A stretch of 51,635 bases of DNA from Pseudomonas parafulva NBRC 16636 = DSM 17004 (GTDB lineage Bacteria; Pseudomonadota; Gammaproteobacteria; Pseudomonadales; Pseudomonadaceae). How positions within the stretch are numbered: the stretch's first letter is position 1; every line of letters starts with the position of its first letter. The DNA is taken from contig NZ_BBIU01000032.1 of assembly GCF_000730645.1 (NCBI RefSeq), positions 1 to 51,635 of the forward strand, given 5' to 3'. Made by a program: the position numbers and the translations under genes. The notes under the pieces are model-generated. The model ran no database searches. It saw only the letters and a program-made list of their open reading frames with translations, and was not told the DNA's origin. Positions 31,848-40,935 of the stretch are shown piece after piece.

Positions 31848-32115
31848 GCTCTTACCTCGCTTGATTTGTATTTATGCAGCGGTGGTTGAACGCGCCGCCA
31901 TCCATGGGCGGCATGTGTTACTGGATGCAGGGAATTGTGGGCTTGATAGATGACCTCGCCGTGACTAAATGCGACAGGGGGTTATCTGTTTACGGCAAAG
32001 GACCATGGTTGTTCTGAGCCTCGGCGTGGCCAGCCACCGGTATTTCTGACAGGTGCCGGGCTGGCCCCTTCCACTGTAGGATCACGTGAAGCCCTCAAGC
32101 AAACGGTGAACGGTC
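31848..32115. other. fdhA / mini-RHS 2 divergent intergenic region
   Basis: These 268 bases separate two divergent genes. A hairpin GCCGCC-N7-GGCGGC (31894-31912) lies in the fdhA leader. Another imperfect stem, GGCCAGCC (32028-32035) with GGCTGGCC (32059-32066), lies about 50 bases before mini-RHS 2. No promoter was assigned with confidence. Confidence 0.65.
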
Positions 32116-33144
32116 ATGAACGCGCACAACAGCTTTCTGTTTTATAATTTCACCCAGCTATCGGTGATAAAAACACCTTCCACGACCACCCGCTTGCTTC
32201 GAGCTGGGCTGAATCACCTAGCAGAACGAAACAACCACGGCAAGCGTTTGCTCTGCGCGCAGGACAAGGCCGGTTCACTGCTTCTGACAGCGGACCGGCA
32301 CGGGCAAACAGATCATAATACGTTCACTGCCTACGGCCACGACGAAGCCGAAAGAGCACGAACTTCCGTCATTGGCTTCAATGGCGAGTTCCATGACACC
32401 GCGCTGGAAGGCTACCTGCTGGGGAATGGCCACCGGTTATACTGCCCCGGCATCATGCGCTTTTACAGTGCAGACGCGCTCAGTCCTTTTAACGCCGGTG
32501 GACTCAATGCCTATGCCTATTGCAGCGGTGATCCGATTGGCAAGATTGACCCGAGCGGGCAAGCGCCGTTTATTTTCAAGCCAGTTACTAGATTCTACAG
32601 CTGGCTATCAAAGAGACTGAATGCCAGGAGGCCTAACGTGCCTTCAGAGAGCCCTAACGTGCCTTCAGAAGCACTACCTCCACCGAGCCAAAAAAAACTC
32701 ACGGGAGTTTACTATCAGATTAAATCAACTGATGAGCGTGTATTGGAAACCATATCCTATCATAATAACGGCATTACCAATATATATGCTAAGCCGGTCA
32801 CCTCTGCGCCTCGAAAGCTAAATCCAATTCAGCTAGAAAGGCAGCAAGAGCGTGCTGATATTCTCATGGAAAGAGAGTGGGCAAGGCGCAGTTCGGTCGA
32901 GTCGGGAATTTTTGTGGATTCGGACTCAACAATCGACCTTCATACAAAGGTAGTAAGAGATCAACTTACTCAATTACAAAAGGTCCAGCGATCTGCACTG
33001 CACGAACTAAAATCGCGGCACCCCCTCAGGGCCTCCGTGAATGAAGCAAGCTTCATGCTCGTGGACGCCAGAAATGAGTCAGCGACCGTAATGCAGGACT
33101 TTTCCGATCTGCTTCACCGTCACGCACGGGTTCGAAGACAGTAG
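32116..33144 (+). CDS. stand-alone RHS-core mini protein 2 (polymorphic toxin tip-like)
   Basis: This is a 342-aa protein. Residues 44-66 (RLLCAQDKAGSLLLTADRHG) are a remnant of the strand usually found before the core in TccC-like proteins. The core covers 70-149: FTAYGHDEAE, VIGFNGEF, YLLGNGHRLYCPGIMRFYSAD, GGLNAYAYCSGDPIGKIDPSG. The tip (150-342) has a tandem seven-residue repeat PNVPSES/PNVPSEA, then PPPSQKK and a long charged helical region ending RHARVRRQ. There is no signal peptide or recognised enzyme motif. The 3' half is strongly AT-rich compared with purU and fdhA. It is convergent with purU, 55 bases away, with no immunity-like gene beside it. Confidence 0.82.
   Translation: MNAHNSFLFYNFTQLSVIKTPSTTTRLLRAGLNHLAERNNHGKRLLCAQDKAGSLLLTADRHGQTDHNTFTAYGHDEAERARTSVIGFNGEFHDTALEGYLLGNGHRLYCPGIMRFYSADALSPFNAGGLNAYAYCSGDPIGKIDPSGQAPFIFKPVTRFYSWLSKRLNARRPNVPSESPNVPSEALPPPSQKKLTGVYYQIKSTDERVLETISYHNNGITNIYAKPVTSAPRKLNPIQLERQQERADILMEREWARRSSVESGIFVDSDSTIDLHTKVVRDQLTQLQKVQRSALHELKSRHPLRASVNEASFMLVDARNESATVMQDFSDLLHRHARVRRQ
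32632..32669 (+). repeat. 21-bp-period tandem repeat in mini-RHS 2
   Basis: CCTAACGTGCCTTCAGA occurs at 32632-32648 and again at 32653-32669, giving two near-identical 21-base units that encode PNVPSES. It marks a recent in-frame duplication just after the RHS core. Confidence 0.85.
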
Positions 33145-33199
33145 TTCTTCCTATTCAGCAGCGGATACCAACTCGCACGGGTGGTAGAATGAGGCACCC

Positions 33200-34057
33200 T
33201 CAAAGCACCACCGTCCGATTGGCATTCAAAAACACCCGCTTTTCGATGTGATACCCCACCGCCCTCGCCAGCGTCAGGCATTCGATGTCACGCCCCTTGG
33301 CGATCAGGTCTTCGGGGTAATGGCTGTGGTCCACCACTTCGACGCCCTGGGCGATGATCGGCCCTTCGTCCAGGTCATTGTTGATGTAGTGCGCGGTGGC
33401 ACCGACCATCTTCACACCCTTGTTGTACGCCTGGTGATAAGGCTTGGCGCCTTTGAACCCAGGCAACAGCGAGTGGTGGATGTTGATTGCCCAGCCGTCC
33501 AGGCGCCGGCACAACTCGGGCGACAGCACTTGCATGTAACGGGCAAGAATCACCAGCTCGGCACCCGTGTCCTCGATCACCTGCAGCACCTTGCGCTCTT
33601 GCCCGGGCTTGTCCTTGGGGTCGAGGGCAAAGTGGTAGTAAGGGATCTTGTGCCAGTGGGCCAATGGCTCCAGGTCGGGGTGGTTGGACACCACCGCCAC
33701 CACGTCCATGGCCAGCTGGCCAATGCGCTGACGATACAGCAGGTCATTCAGGCAGTGGTCGGCCTTGGACACCATGATCACCACCTTGGGGCGGTGGTTG
33801 GGCGCGGTCAGCTCGAAGGCCATGCCAAAAGCCTGGCTGCGTTCGGCCAGGCCTGCACGCAGGCCGTGTTCGTCAAAACCGTCCGGTACGCGAAACTCCA
33901 CGCGGATGAAGAACCGCCCTGACAACCGGTCGTCGAAGGAGTGGTGCTCCGTGACGTAGCAGCGTTGCTCGAAGAGATAACGCGTCACCACGTCGACGGT
34001 ACCGAGCATGCTCGGGCAGTCGGCGGTAAGAATCCAGGTATCCGGTGCCCGACTCAT
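33200..34057 (-). CDS. purU: formyltetrahydrofolate deformylase PurU
   Basis: This 285-aa enzyme has an N-terminal ACT domain (WILTADCPSMLGTVDVVTRYLFEQ) and a C-terminal formyl-transferase-like domain. The latter contains the conserved NIHHSLLPGFKGAKPYHQAY (about 215-234) and TAHYINNDLDEGPIIAQ, with catalytic Asn, His and Asp. It hydrolyses 10-formyl-THF to formate and THF, and so returns THF when methyl groups are being oxidised by the adjacent sarcosine oxidase. It follows soxG after 11 bases in the same direction, as in other pseudomonads. Confidence 0.96.
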   Translation of the reverse strand: MSRAPDTWILTADCPSMLGTVDVVTRYLFEQRCYVTEHHSFDDRLSGRFFIRVEFRVPDGFDEHGLRAGLAERSQAFGMAFELTAPNHRPKVVIMVSKADHCLNDLLYRQRIGQLAMDVVAVVSNHPDLEPLAHWHKIPYYHFALDPKDKPGQERKVLQVIEDTGAELVILARYMQVLSPELCRRLDGWAINIHHSLLPGFKGAKPYHQAYNKGVKMVGATAHYINNDLDEGPIIAQGVEVVDHSHYPEDLIAKGRDIECLTLARAVGYHIEKRVFLNANRTVVL

Positions 34058-34068
34058 GGTGTTTCTCC

Positions 34069-34701
34069 TTAGGCCTCGATGGCCAGACCGTACTCAGCCG
34101 ATGCGTCCTGCAGCCACAACCACCAGTAGTCCGAGAAGCTGCGGCGGATCACCAGTTCCCAGGTGTCTTCGGCCGTACGGCGGATCACCAGTTGCGACTT
34201 GGCGAACACGGTGCCCACAGCCTTGCCGACCGGGAAGTTGTTCGGGTGTACGTCGTAGCTGGTGGACTTCATCAGCACTTCGCGCACGTTCGGGCCGCGC
34301 AGCTCCAGCAGGCTCTGCCCACCGCTGACGTTGACCACCTGGATGTGCTGGCCTTCAAGGGCAGCACGCAGCTTTTGCTCCACCGCCAGCTCCTGGCCGC
34401 CGGGTACGATCAGCAGCCACTCATCCGGCCCCACCCACTGCAGCGACATGTCGTTGCTGGCGACCACGGTCAGCGCGACCGGCAGCTCGAGGCCCAGGGC
34501 CTTGTGCACGCCAGCGGCGAATTCCGGGTTATGGCCGTCACCGCGCAGGGTGAGGTGGCCGAGGAACTTGCGTTCACGCAGGATCACGCCTGCGTTGTTG
34601 CGGCCCTTGCCCACCAGGCTGGCCAGGTCGGCATGGTGCAGCGGCGACTGGGCCTTGGCCTCGGCGCCGGGGTTTTGCTGGAAGACGTTGATAGCGCTCA
34701 T
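34069..34701 (-). CDS. soxG: sarcosine oxidase gamma subunit
   Basis: This 210-aa protein is the small GcvT-fold-like gamma subunit of heterotetrameric sarcosine oxidase. It has the family pattern WVGPDEWLLIVP near residue 130 and the C-terminal SFSDYWWLWLQDASAEYG. It forms a structural part of the complex with SoxA, SoxB and SoxD. It lies in the operon glyA-soxB-soxD-soxA-soxG-purU on the minus strand. The 128-base gap to soxA contains a REP hairpin. Confidence 0.94.
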   Translation of the reverse strand: MSAINVFQQNPGAEAKAQSPLHHADLASLVGKGRNNAGVILRERKFLGHLTLRGDGHNPEFAAGVHKALGLELPVALTVVASNDMSLQWVGPDEWLLIVPGGQELAVEQKLRAALEGQHIQVVNVSGGQSLLELRGPNVREVLMKSTSYDVHPNNFPVGKAVGTVFAKSQLVIRRTAEDTWELVIRRSFSDYWWLWLQDASAEYGLAIEA

Positions 34702-34757
34702 TTCTTACCTGCCTTGAATTCTGTAGGTCGCATACGGTGCCATGGCGAGTGGTGCAT

Positions 34758-34789
34758 CCTGTAGGAGCGGGTTTACCCACTCCTACAGG
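34758..34789. repeat. REP-derived perfect hairpin between soxA and soxG
   Basis: CCTGTAGGAG at 34758-34767 pairs with CTCCTACAGG at 34780-34789, and the REP core GGGTTTACCC lies inside, so nearly all 32 bases can form one stem. It lies in the soxA-soxG gap inside an operon, where it may protect or partly attenuate the transcript. Confidence 0.88.
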
Positions 34790-34829
34790 GACCTCATTAC
34801 CCGCCCGGCACCGTTTGCCATCCGGGGAC

Positions 34830-37800
34830 TTAGACGTTCTGCCGCTCACCCTTCGGATCGAAGAACACCGAAGACACGATTTCCGCCTCGATCACGCTGC
34901 CGTCAGCCTGCGGCGAGTAAACCCGCTCGCCCATGCGCTTGAGGCCGCCCTTGACCACGCCCATGGCAAACGAATAGCCCAGGGAGTTGGCGGCATAGCT
35001 GGAGGTCACGTGGCCGACCATGTCCATCGGAATGGCTTGCTTGGGGTCGAACACCAGTTGCGCGCCTTCAGGCAGCCACTTGGTGGGGTCGATCGGCTTC
35101 AGGCCTACCAGCTGCTTGCGGTTCTCGCGCACGCAGTCTTCACGGTTCATGCCACGCAGGCCGATCCACGAGAACGGCTTGTTGCGGCCCACGCACCAGC
35201 TCATGTTCAGGTCGTCCGGGTTCATCGAACCATCGGTATCCTGGCCCACGATGATGAAGCCCTTCTCGGCGCGCAGCACGTGCATGGTTTCGGTGCCATA
35301 CGGGGTCAGGTTGTACTTCTTGCCAGCCTCGATGATCTGCTCGAGTACGCCCATGGCGTAGTTGGCCTGTACGTTGACCTCGTAGGAAAGCTCACCGGTG
35401 AACGAAATACGGAACACCCGCGCCGGTACCCCACCCACGTTGCCTTCCTTCCAGGTCATGAACGGGAAGGCTTCCTTGTCCATGTCGATGTCGGTGAGTT
35501 CGCTCAACAGCTTGCGGCTGTTGGGGCCGGACAAGGTCATGGTGGCCCAGTGGTCGGTGACCGAGGTGAAGTACACCTTCAGCTCAGGCCATTCGGTCTG
35601 GTGGTACAGCTCCATCCACTGCAGCACACGTGCAGCGCCGCCCGTGGTGGTGGTCATGATGAAATGGTTGTCGCCAACGCAGGCGGTTACGCCGTCGTCG
35701 AACACCATGCCATCTTCCTTGCACATCAGGCCGTAGCGGGCCTTGCCCACATCGAGCTTGGTCCAGGCGTTGGTGTAGATGCGGTTGAGGAACTCACGGG
35801 CATCCGGCCCCTGGATGTCGATCTTGCCCAGGGTCGAGGCGTCCAGCAAACCGACGCTGTCACGCACGGCCTTGCACTCACGCGCAACGGCGGCATGGAT
35901 GTCTTCGCCGGCCTTGGGGAAGTACCACGGGCGTTTCCACTGGCCCACGTCCTCGAACTCGGCGCCGTTCTTCACGTGCCAGGCATGCAGGGCAGTGAAG
36001 CGTACCGGTTCGAACAGGTGACCACAGTGCCGGCCCGCTACCGCACCGAAGGTAACCGGCGTGTAGTTGGGGCGGAACATGGTGGTGCCCATTTCCGGGA
36101 TGGTGATGCCCATCGAACGGGCGGCGATGGCCAGGCCGTTGATGTTGCCCAGTTTGCCCTGGTCGGTACCGAAGCCCAGTGCGGTGTAACGCTTGACGTG
36201 CTCGACCGACTCGAAGCCCTCGCGGGTGGCCAGCTCAATGGCCGCAGCGGTGACGTCGTTCTGCTGGTCGACGAACTGCTTGGGTGCGCGGGCAGTGCCC
36301 TTGTCGTGCGGCACCTGGAACAGCGCCACAGTGGCGTCTTCCTTGCGCGACACGGTTTTTGGCAGGGTGCCGACGGTGGCTTTGAAACCGGCTTCGGTGG
36401 CTGCGCGCACGCCGCCCTCAAAGCCATCGGCAATGGCGTCACCCAGCGGGTATACACCGTTGATGCCGCCCACGCATTCACGTTTCTGCGGGGCCTTGCC
36501 CGGCACGAAGCCCAGAATGTCGTCACGCCATACCGGGCGACCGCCCAGGTGCGAAGCCAGGTGAACCACCGGGCTGTAGCCGCCGGAAGTGGCGATCAGG
36601 TCGCACTCAAGGGTTTCGCCTGGGCTGGTGACCTTGTGTGCCTGCACATCGATGGCTGCCACGCGGGCACCGGTAACATGCTTGCTGCCCTTGGCCTCGA
36701 TCACGGCGCTGGAGGTAAGAATGCGGATACCCTTGGCACGTGCTTCTTCCACCAGCGAGCCACGCGGGTTGTGGCGCGCATCGGCGATGGCCACTACCTG
36801 CAGGCCGGCGTCGTGCCAGTCCAGCGCGGTACGGTAAGCGTGGTCGTTGTTGGTCGACAGCACCAGCTTGCGGCCCGGTGCCACGCCGTAGCGACGCACG
36901 TAGGTAGACACGGCACCGGCCAGCATGTTGCCCGGCACGTCGTTGTTGCCATAGACCAGCGGGCGTTCGTGGGCACCGGTCGCCAGCACGACACGCTTGG
37001 CGCGTACGCGGTGCACGCGGTGGCGTACCTGGCCGATCGGCGCACGGTCACCCAGGTGGTCGGTGAGGCGCTCGTGAATGGTCAGGAAGTTATGGTCGTG
37101 GTAGCCGTTGACCGTGGCGCGTGGCAGCAGGGTCACTTCCGGCAGGCCTTCGAGCTCTTTCACCACCGCACTGACCCACTCGGCAGCCGGTTTGCCGTCG
37201 AGGGTTTCACGGGTGTCGAGCAGGCTGCCGCCGAACTCTTCCTGTTCGTCAGCCAGGATCACCCGGGCACCACTGCGCGCAGCGGCCAGGGCAGCGGCCA
37301 GGCCAGCAGGGCCGGCACCCACGATCAGCACGTCGCAGTGCTGGTTCATGTAGTCGTAGCTGTCCGGGTCGTTCTGCAGCGGTGCACGGCCCAGGCCGGC
37401 AGCCTTGCGGATGTACTTCTCGTAGGTCATCCAGAACGACTTGGGGTACATGAAGGTTTTGTAGTAGAAGCCCGGCGGCATCATGCTGCCGCCTACCTTG
37501 CCAAGGATGCCCATGACGTCGTTGTTGACGTTCGGCCAGCCGTTGGTGCTGGTGGCAACCAGGCCCGAATACAGGGCCTGCTGGGTAGCACGCACGTTGG
37601 GGATCTGGGTGGCTTCGCTGGAGCCGATTTGCAGGATGGCGTTCGGCTCTTCGGTACCTGCCGCGATGATGCCGCGGGGGCGCGAGTACTTGAAGCTGCG
37701 GCCGACGATGTCAACGCCGTTGGCCAGCAGTGCGGCCGCCAGGCTGTCGCCGGCATAGCCCTGGTAGGTCTTGCCATTGAAGGTGAAGTTCAACACCTTG

Positions 37801-37847
37801 CTGCGGTCGATGCGGCCGCCGCTGGCGAGGCGATAGGTCTGGCTCAT
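34830..37847 (-). CDS. soxA: sarcosine oxidase alpha subunit
   Basis: This is the 1005-aa large subunit. Its N-terminal beta-rich segment includes FTFNGKTYQGYAGDSLAAALLANG, with the SRPRG stretch near residue 58. The NAD-binding Rossmann motif DVLIVGAGPAGLAAALAAARSG lies near 173-194. The C-terminal third is a GcvT-like folate domain (IQGPDAREFLNRIYTNAWTKL and SFTGELSYEVNV). Together with SoxB it oxidises sarcosine to glycine, with the methyl group passing to THF as 5,10-methylene-THF, or released as formaldehyde. Its ATG overlaps the soxD stop (ATGA). Confidence 0.97.
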   Translation of the reverse strand: MSQTYRLASGGRIDRSKVLNFTFNGKTYQGYAGDSLAAALLANGVDIVGRSFKYSRPRGIIAAGTEEPNAILQIGSSEATQIPNVRATQQALYSGLVATSTNGWPNVNNDVMGILGKVGGSMMPPGFYYKTFMYPKSFWMTYEKYIRKAAGLGRAPLQNDPDSYDYMNQHCDVLIVGAGPAGLAAALAAARSGARVILADEQEEFGGSLLDTRETLDGKPAAEWVSAVVKELEGLPEVTLLPRATVNGYHDHNFLTIHERLTDHLGDRAPIGQVRHRVHRVRAKRVVLATGAHERPLVYGNNDVPGNMLAGAVSTYVRRYGVAPGRKLVLSTNNDHAYRTALDWHDAGLQVVAIADARHNPRGSLVEEARAKGIRILTSSAVIEAKGSKHVTGARVAAIDVQAHKVTSPGETLECDLIATSGGYSPVVHLASHLGGRPVWRDDILGFVPGKAPQKRECVGGINGVYPLGDAIADGFEGGVRAATEAGFKATVGTLPKTVSRKEDATVALFQVPHDKGTARAPKQFVDQQNDVTAAAIELATREGFESVEHVKRYTALGFGTDQGKLGNINGLAIAARSMGITIPEMGTTMFRPNYTPVTFGAVAGRHCGHLFEPVRFTALHAWHVKNGAEFEDVGQWKRPWYFPKAGEDIHAAVARECKAVRDSVGLLDASTLGKIDIQGPDAREFLNRIYTNAWTKLDVGKARYGLMCKEDGMVFDDGVTACVGDNHFIMTTTTGGAARVLQWMELYHQTEWPELKVYFTSVTDHWATMTLSGPNSRKLLSELTDIDMDKEAFPFMTWKEGNVGGVPARVFRISFTGELSYEVNVQANYAMGVLEQIIEAGKKYNLTPYGTETMHVLRAEKGFIIVGQDTDGSMNPDDLNMSWCVGRNKPFSWIGLRGMNREDCVRENRKQLVGLKPIDPTKWLPEGAQLVFDPKQAIPMDMVGHVTSSYAANSLGYSFAMGVVKGGLKRMGERVYSPQADGSVIEAEIVSSVFFDPKGERQNV

Positions 37848-38179
37848 ACGTTGACTCCCCGTTCGTTTACAGCAGCCGAGCGCTCAGGCGTGTGTTCACG
37901 GGCGCTGACCTGCGGCTTCTCGCCAATCTTGTAGGTTTCCAGAATCTCGTAGGTCTCGGTGTTGCGGGTGACGTTGAAGTACTGACGGCAGCCGGCAACG
38001 TGGTCCCACAGCTCGTGGTGGATACCGCGCGGGTTGTCACGGTAGAACATGTACGTGCCCCACTCCTCGTCGGAGCAGGCGCTGGGGTCCAGCGGGCGGG
38101 CGATGTGCGCCTGGCCAGAGGCGTGGAACTCTTCTTCGGAGCGCAGCTCGCCGCAGTGGGGACAGAAAATATGCAACAT
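37844..38179 (-). CDS. soxD: sarcosine oxidase delta subunit
   Basis: This 111-aa protein binds zinc through CPHCGE (Cys 6 and Cys 9) and a later HELWDHVAGCRQYF segment (His and Cys near 60-65), as known for the family. The rest includes SDEEWGTYMFYRDNPRGIHHE, the conserved centre. The ATG at 38179 is chosen because the family starts MLHIFCPHCGE; an upstream in-frame start would add unrelated residues. It lies between soxB and soxA. Confidence 0.94.
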   Translation of the reverse strand: MLHIFCPHCGELRSEEEFHASGQAHIARPLDPSACSDEEWGTYMFYRDNPRGIHHELWDHVAGCRQYFNVTRNTETYEILETYKIGEKPQVSAREHTPERSAAVNERGVNV

Positions 38180-38193
38180 GACGGTGTCTCCGG

Positions 38194-39444
38194 TTAGTGG
38201 GCGACGGCGGCAGCGCCGTGTTCGTCGATCAGTGCGCCGTTGTAGAAACGGTCCATGGAGAACGGCGCAGCCAGTGGGTGCATTTCGCCCTTGGCCAGGC
38301 TCGCAGCGAAGACGTTGCCCGAACCCGGGGTCGCCTTGAAGCCGCCAGTACCCCAACCGCAGTTGAAGAACATGTTCTTGACCGGTGTTTTGGTGATGAT
38401 CGGGCAGGCGTCCGGCGAGGTGTCGACGATGCCGCCCCACTGGCGGTTCATGCGCACGCGGGACAGGTTGGGGAACATCTCGACGATGGCCTGCAGGGTG
38501 TGCTCGATCACCGGGTACGAGCCGCGCTGGCCGTAGCCGACCCAGCTGTCGATACCGGCACCGATCACCAGGTCGCCCTTGTCGGACTGGCTGATGTAGC
38601 CGTGTACGGCGTTGGACATGATCACGCTGTCGATGATCGGCTTGATCGGCTCGGATACCAGGGCTTGCAGCGGGTGCGATTCCAGCGGCAGGCGGAAGCC
38701 GGCCAGCTTGGCCATGTGCCCGGAGTTACCGGCGGTGACCACACCGACGCGCTTGGCGCCGATGAAACCTTTGTTGGTTTCAACGCCAATGACCGCGCCG
38801 TTTTCCTTGCGGAAACCTGTCACTTCGGTCTGCTGGATCAGGTCCACGCCCAGGGCGTCTGCTGCGCGGGCGAAGCCCCAGGCCACGGCATCGTGACGGG
38901 CCACGCCGCCACGGCGCTGCACGGTGGCACCCAAAATCGGGTAGCGGGTGTTCTTGGAGCAGTCCAGGTACGGGATCTCGGCCGCCACCTGGGCGGTGTT
39001 CAGCAGCTCGCCGTCCACGCCGTTCAGGCGGTTGGCACTGACGCGGCGCTCGGAGTCACGCATGTCCTGCAGGGTGTGGCACAGGTTGTACACGCCGCGC
39101 TGGGAGAACATGACGTTGTAGTTGAGGTCCTGGGACAGGCCCTCCCACAGCTTCATGGCGTGTTCGTACAGGTGCGCCGACTCGTCCCACAGGTAGTTGG
39201 AACGCACGATGGTGGTGTTACGGGCGGTGTTGCCGCCGCCCAGGTAACCTTTTTCGATTACCGCCACGTTGGTGATGCCGTGCTCCTTGGCCAGGTAGTA
39301 GGCCGTGGCCAGGCCATGGCCGCCACCGCCAACGATGACCACGTCGTACACCTTTTTCGGCGTGGGCGTGCGCCACATGCGCTGCCAGTTCTCGTGGTGG
39401 CTGAGGGAGTGCTTGAGAAGGCCGAAGCCCGAGTAACGTTGCAT
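38194..39444 (-). CDS. soxB: sarcosine oxidase beta subunit
   Basis: This 416-aa flavoprotein starts with the family-specific MQRYSGFGLLKHSLSHHENW. The FAD-binding motif DVVIVGGGGHGLATAYYLAKEHG lies near residue 34-56. The GGGNTARNTTIVRSNYLWD segment binds the flavin. It contains the sarcosine oxidation site; in the family the FMN is covalently held by a histidine. The start at 39444 removes four extra upstream residues. It follows glyA by 15 bases. Confidence 0.96.
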   Translation of the reverse strand: MQRYSGFGLLKHSLSHHENWQRMWRTPTPKKVYDVVIVGGGGHGLATAYYLAKEHGITNVAVIEKGYLGGGNTARNTTIVRSNYLWDESAHLYEHAMKLWEGLSQDLNYNVMFSQRGVYNLCHTLQDMRDSERRVSANRLNGVDGELLNTAQVAAEIPYLDCSKNTRYPILGATVQRRGGVARHDAVAWGFARAADALGVDLIQQTEVTGFRKENGAVIGVETNKGFIGAKRVGVVTAGNSGHMAKLAGFRLPLESHPLQALVSEPIKPIIDSVIMSNAVHGYISQSDKGDLVIGAGIDSWVGYGQRGSYPVIEHTLQAIVEMFPNLSRVRMNRQWGGIVDTSPDACPIITKTPVKNMFFNCGWGTGGFKATPGSGNVFAASLAKGEMHPLAAPFSMDRFYNGALIDEHGAAAVAH

Positions 39445-39459
39445 GGTGTGGGACTCCAC

Positions 39460-40713
39460 TCAGCGGTAAACAGGGAAATCTGCGCACAGGGCCGCGACGT
39501 TTTTCGCCACATCGGCTTCCACATCAGCGTCACCGAGGTTGTCGAGAATGTCGCAGATCCAGCCGGCCAGGGCCACGCACTGGGCCACCTTGAAGCCACG
39601 GGTAGTCACGGCCGGGGTGCCGATACGCAGGCCCGAGGTCACGAACGGCGACTGCGGGTCATTGGGCACGGCGTTCTTGTTGACGGTGATGTGCGCGCGG
39701 CCCAGGGCAGCGTCGGCGTCTTTGCCGGTGAGGCCCTGGCGAATCAGGCTGACCAGGAACAGGTGGTTGTCGGTACCGCCAGACACCACGTCGTAGCCAC
39801 GGTCGACGAACACCTGGGCCATGGCCTGGGCGTTTTCGATGACTTGCTTCTGGTAGCTCTTGAACTCAGGCTCCAGCGCTTCCTTGAAGCACACCGCCTT
39901 GCCGGCGATCACGTGCATCAGCGGGCCGCCCTGGGCGCCCGGGAATACGGCAGCGTTGAGCTTTTTCTCGATCTCTTCGTTCGACTTGGCCAGGATCAGG
40001 CCCCCACGTGGGCCGCGCAGGGTCTTGTGGGTGGTGGTGGTGACCACATCGGCGAACGGGATCGGGTTCGGGTACAGGCCAGCGGCTACCAGGCCGGCAA
40101 CGTGGGCCATGTCCACGAACAGCAGCGCACCGACTTTGTCGGCAATGGCGCGGAAGCGTGGGAAGTCGAGAGTCTTGGAGTAGGCCGAGAAGCCGGCAAC
40201 GATCATTTTCGGCTTGTGCTCGACCGCCAGGCGCTCGACTTCGTCGTAGTCGATCAGGCCGGTGTTGGTGTCGATGCCGTACTGCACGGCGTTGTACAGT
40301 TTGCCCGACGACGACACTTTGGCACCGTGGGTCAGGTGGCCACCGTGGGCCAGGCTCATGCCCAGGATGGTGTCGCCCGGCTGCAGCAGTGCCAGGTACA
40401 CGGCGCTGTTGGCGGAGGAGCCGGAGTGCGGCTGAACGTTGGCGTAATCGGCACCGAACAGCTGCTTGGCGCGCTCGATGGCCAGCGCCTCGACTTTGTC
40501 GACGTGCTCGCAACCGCCGTAGTAGCGCTTGCCCGGGTAGCCTTCGGCGTATTTGTTGGTCAGGCCGCTGCCTTGGGCCTGCATCACGCGCTTGGAGGTG
40601 TAGTTCTCCGAGGCGATCAGCTCGATGTGATCTTCCTGCCGCTGTTCTTCGGCATTCATCGCCGCCAGCAGTGCATCGTCGTAACCCTGGATCTGGTCTT
40701 GCTTGCTGAACAT
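39460..40713 (-). CDS. glyA: serine hydroxymethyltransferase
   Basis: This 417-aa fold-type I PLP enzyme carries the lysine motif VTTTTHKTLRGPRGG near residues 220-235 and the N-terminal SENYTSKRVMQAQGSGLTNKYAEGYPGKRYYGG. It converts glycine and 5,10-methylene-THF to serine and THF, so it takes up the products of sarcosine oxidase. As the first gene of the sox operon it is probably the copy dedicated to glycine-betaine breakdown; a second housekeeping glyA is usual elsewhere in these genomes. The start at 40713 follows GGGAGAGACAAG. Confidence 0.97.
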   Translation of the reverse strand: MFSKQDQIQGYDDALLAAMNAEEQRQEDHIELIASENYTSKRVMQAQGSGLTNKYAEGYPGKRYYGGCEHVDKVEALAIERAKQLFGADYANVQPHSGSSANSAVYLALLQPGDTILGMSLAHGGHLTHGAKVSSSGKLYNAVQYGIDTNTGLIDYDEVERLAVEHKPKMIVAGFSAYSKTLDFPRFRAIADKVGALLFVDMAHVAGLVAAGLYPNPIPFADVVTTTTHKTLRGPRGGLILAKSNEEIEKKLNAAVFPGAQGGPLMHVIAGKAVCFKEALEPEFKSYQKQVIENAQAMAQVFVDRGYDVVSGGTDNHLFLVSLIRQGLTGKDADAALGRAHITVNKNAVPNDPQSPFVTSGLRIGTPAVTTRGFKVAQCVALAGWICDILDNLGDADVEADVAKNVAALCADFPVYR

Positions 40714-40859
40714 CTTGTCTCTCCCGGCAGCGATCATTTTTTGTTCGGAGGGTTCAACGACCCTTTGCGGCGATGGTATGACTGGCGGGGGCGTGTCAGA
40801 TGCCTGCGCACGCCTTGCAATGGCGCGTTTACGACATTCGTTTTTTTGCGGGTGCTGCC

Positions 40860-40908
40860 GGCCTCTTCGCGGGTAAATCGGATCGCCGCACCGCCGCTCC
40901 CACTGGTA
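40860..40908 (-). repeat. REP element A of an inverted REP pair
   Basis: GGCCTCTTCGCGGGTAAA (40860-40877) is the left arm of a REP whose core is then disrupted (TCGGATCGCCGCACCGCCGC) before CTCCCACTGG. It is the exact reverse complement of TTTACCCGCGAAGAGGCC in the second copy at 40951-40968. Confidence 0.85.
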
Positions 40909-40935
40909 CAGCAGAGCTCTGGAAGGTAGTACTGG

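Noticed and set aside
29714..32107. shared GCAAACGGT just before mini-RHS 1 and mini-RHS 2
   Set aside because: Only nine bases are shared, the distance to the start codon differs (12 and 8 bases), and the motif is missing at mini-RHS 3 and 4, so chance is likely.
34737..37934. 1065-aa open frame opposite soxA
   Set aside because: soxA is certain; this frame is a long shadow with a His/Val/Gly-rich sequence.
38197..40929. 910-aa open frame opposite soxB and glyA
   Set aside because: It runs through two genes and a REP pair, so it cannot be a conserved protein.
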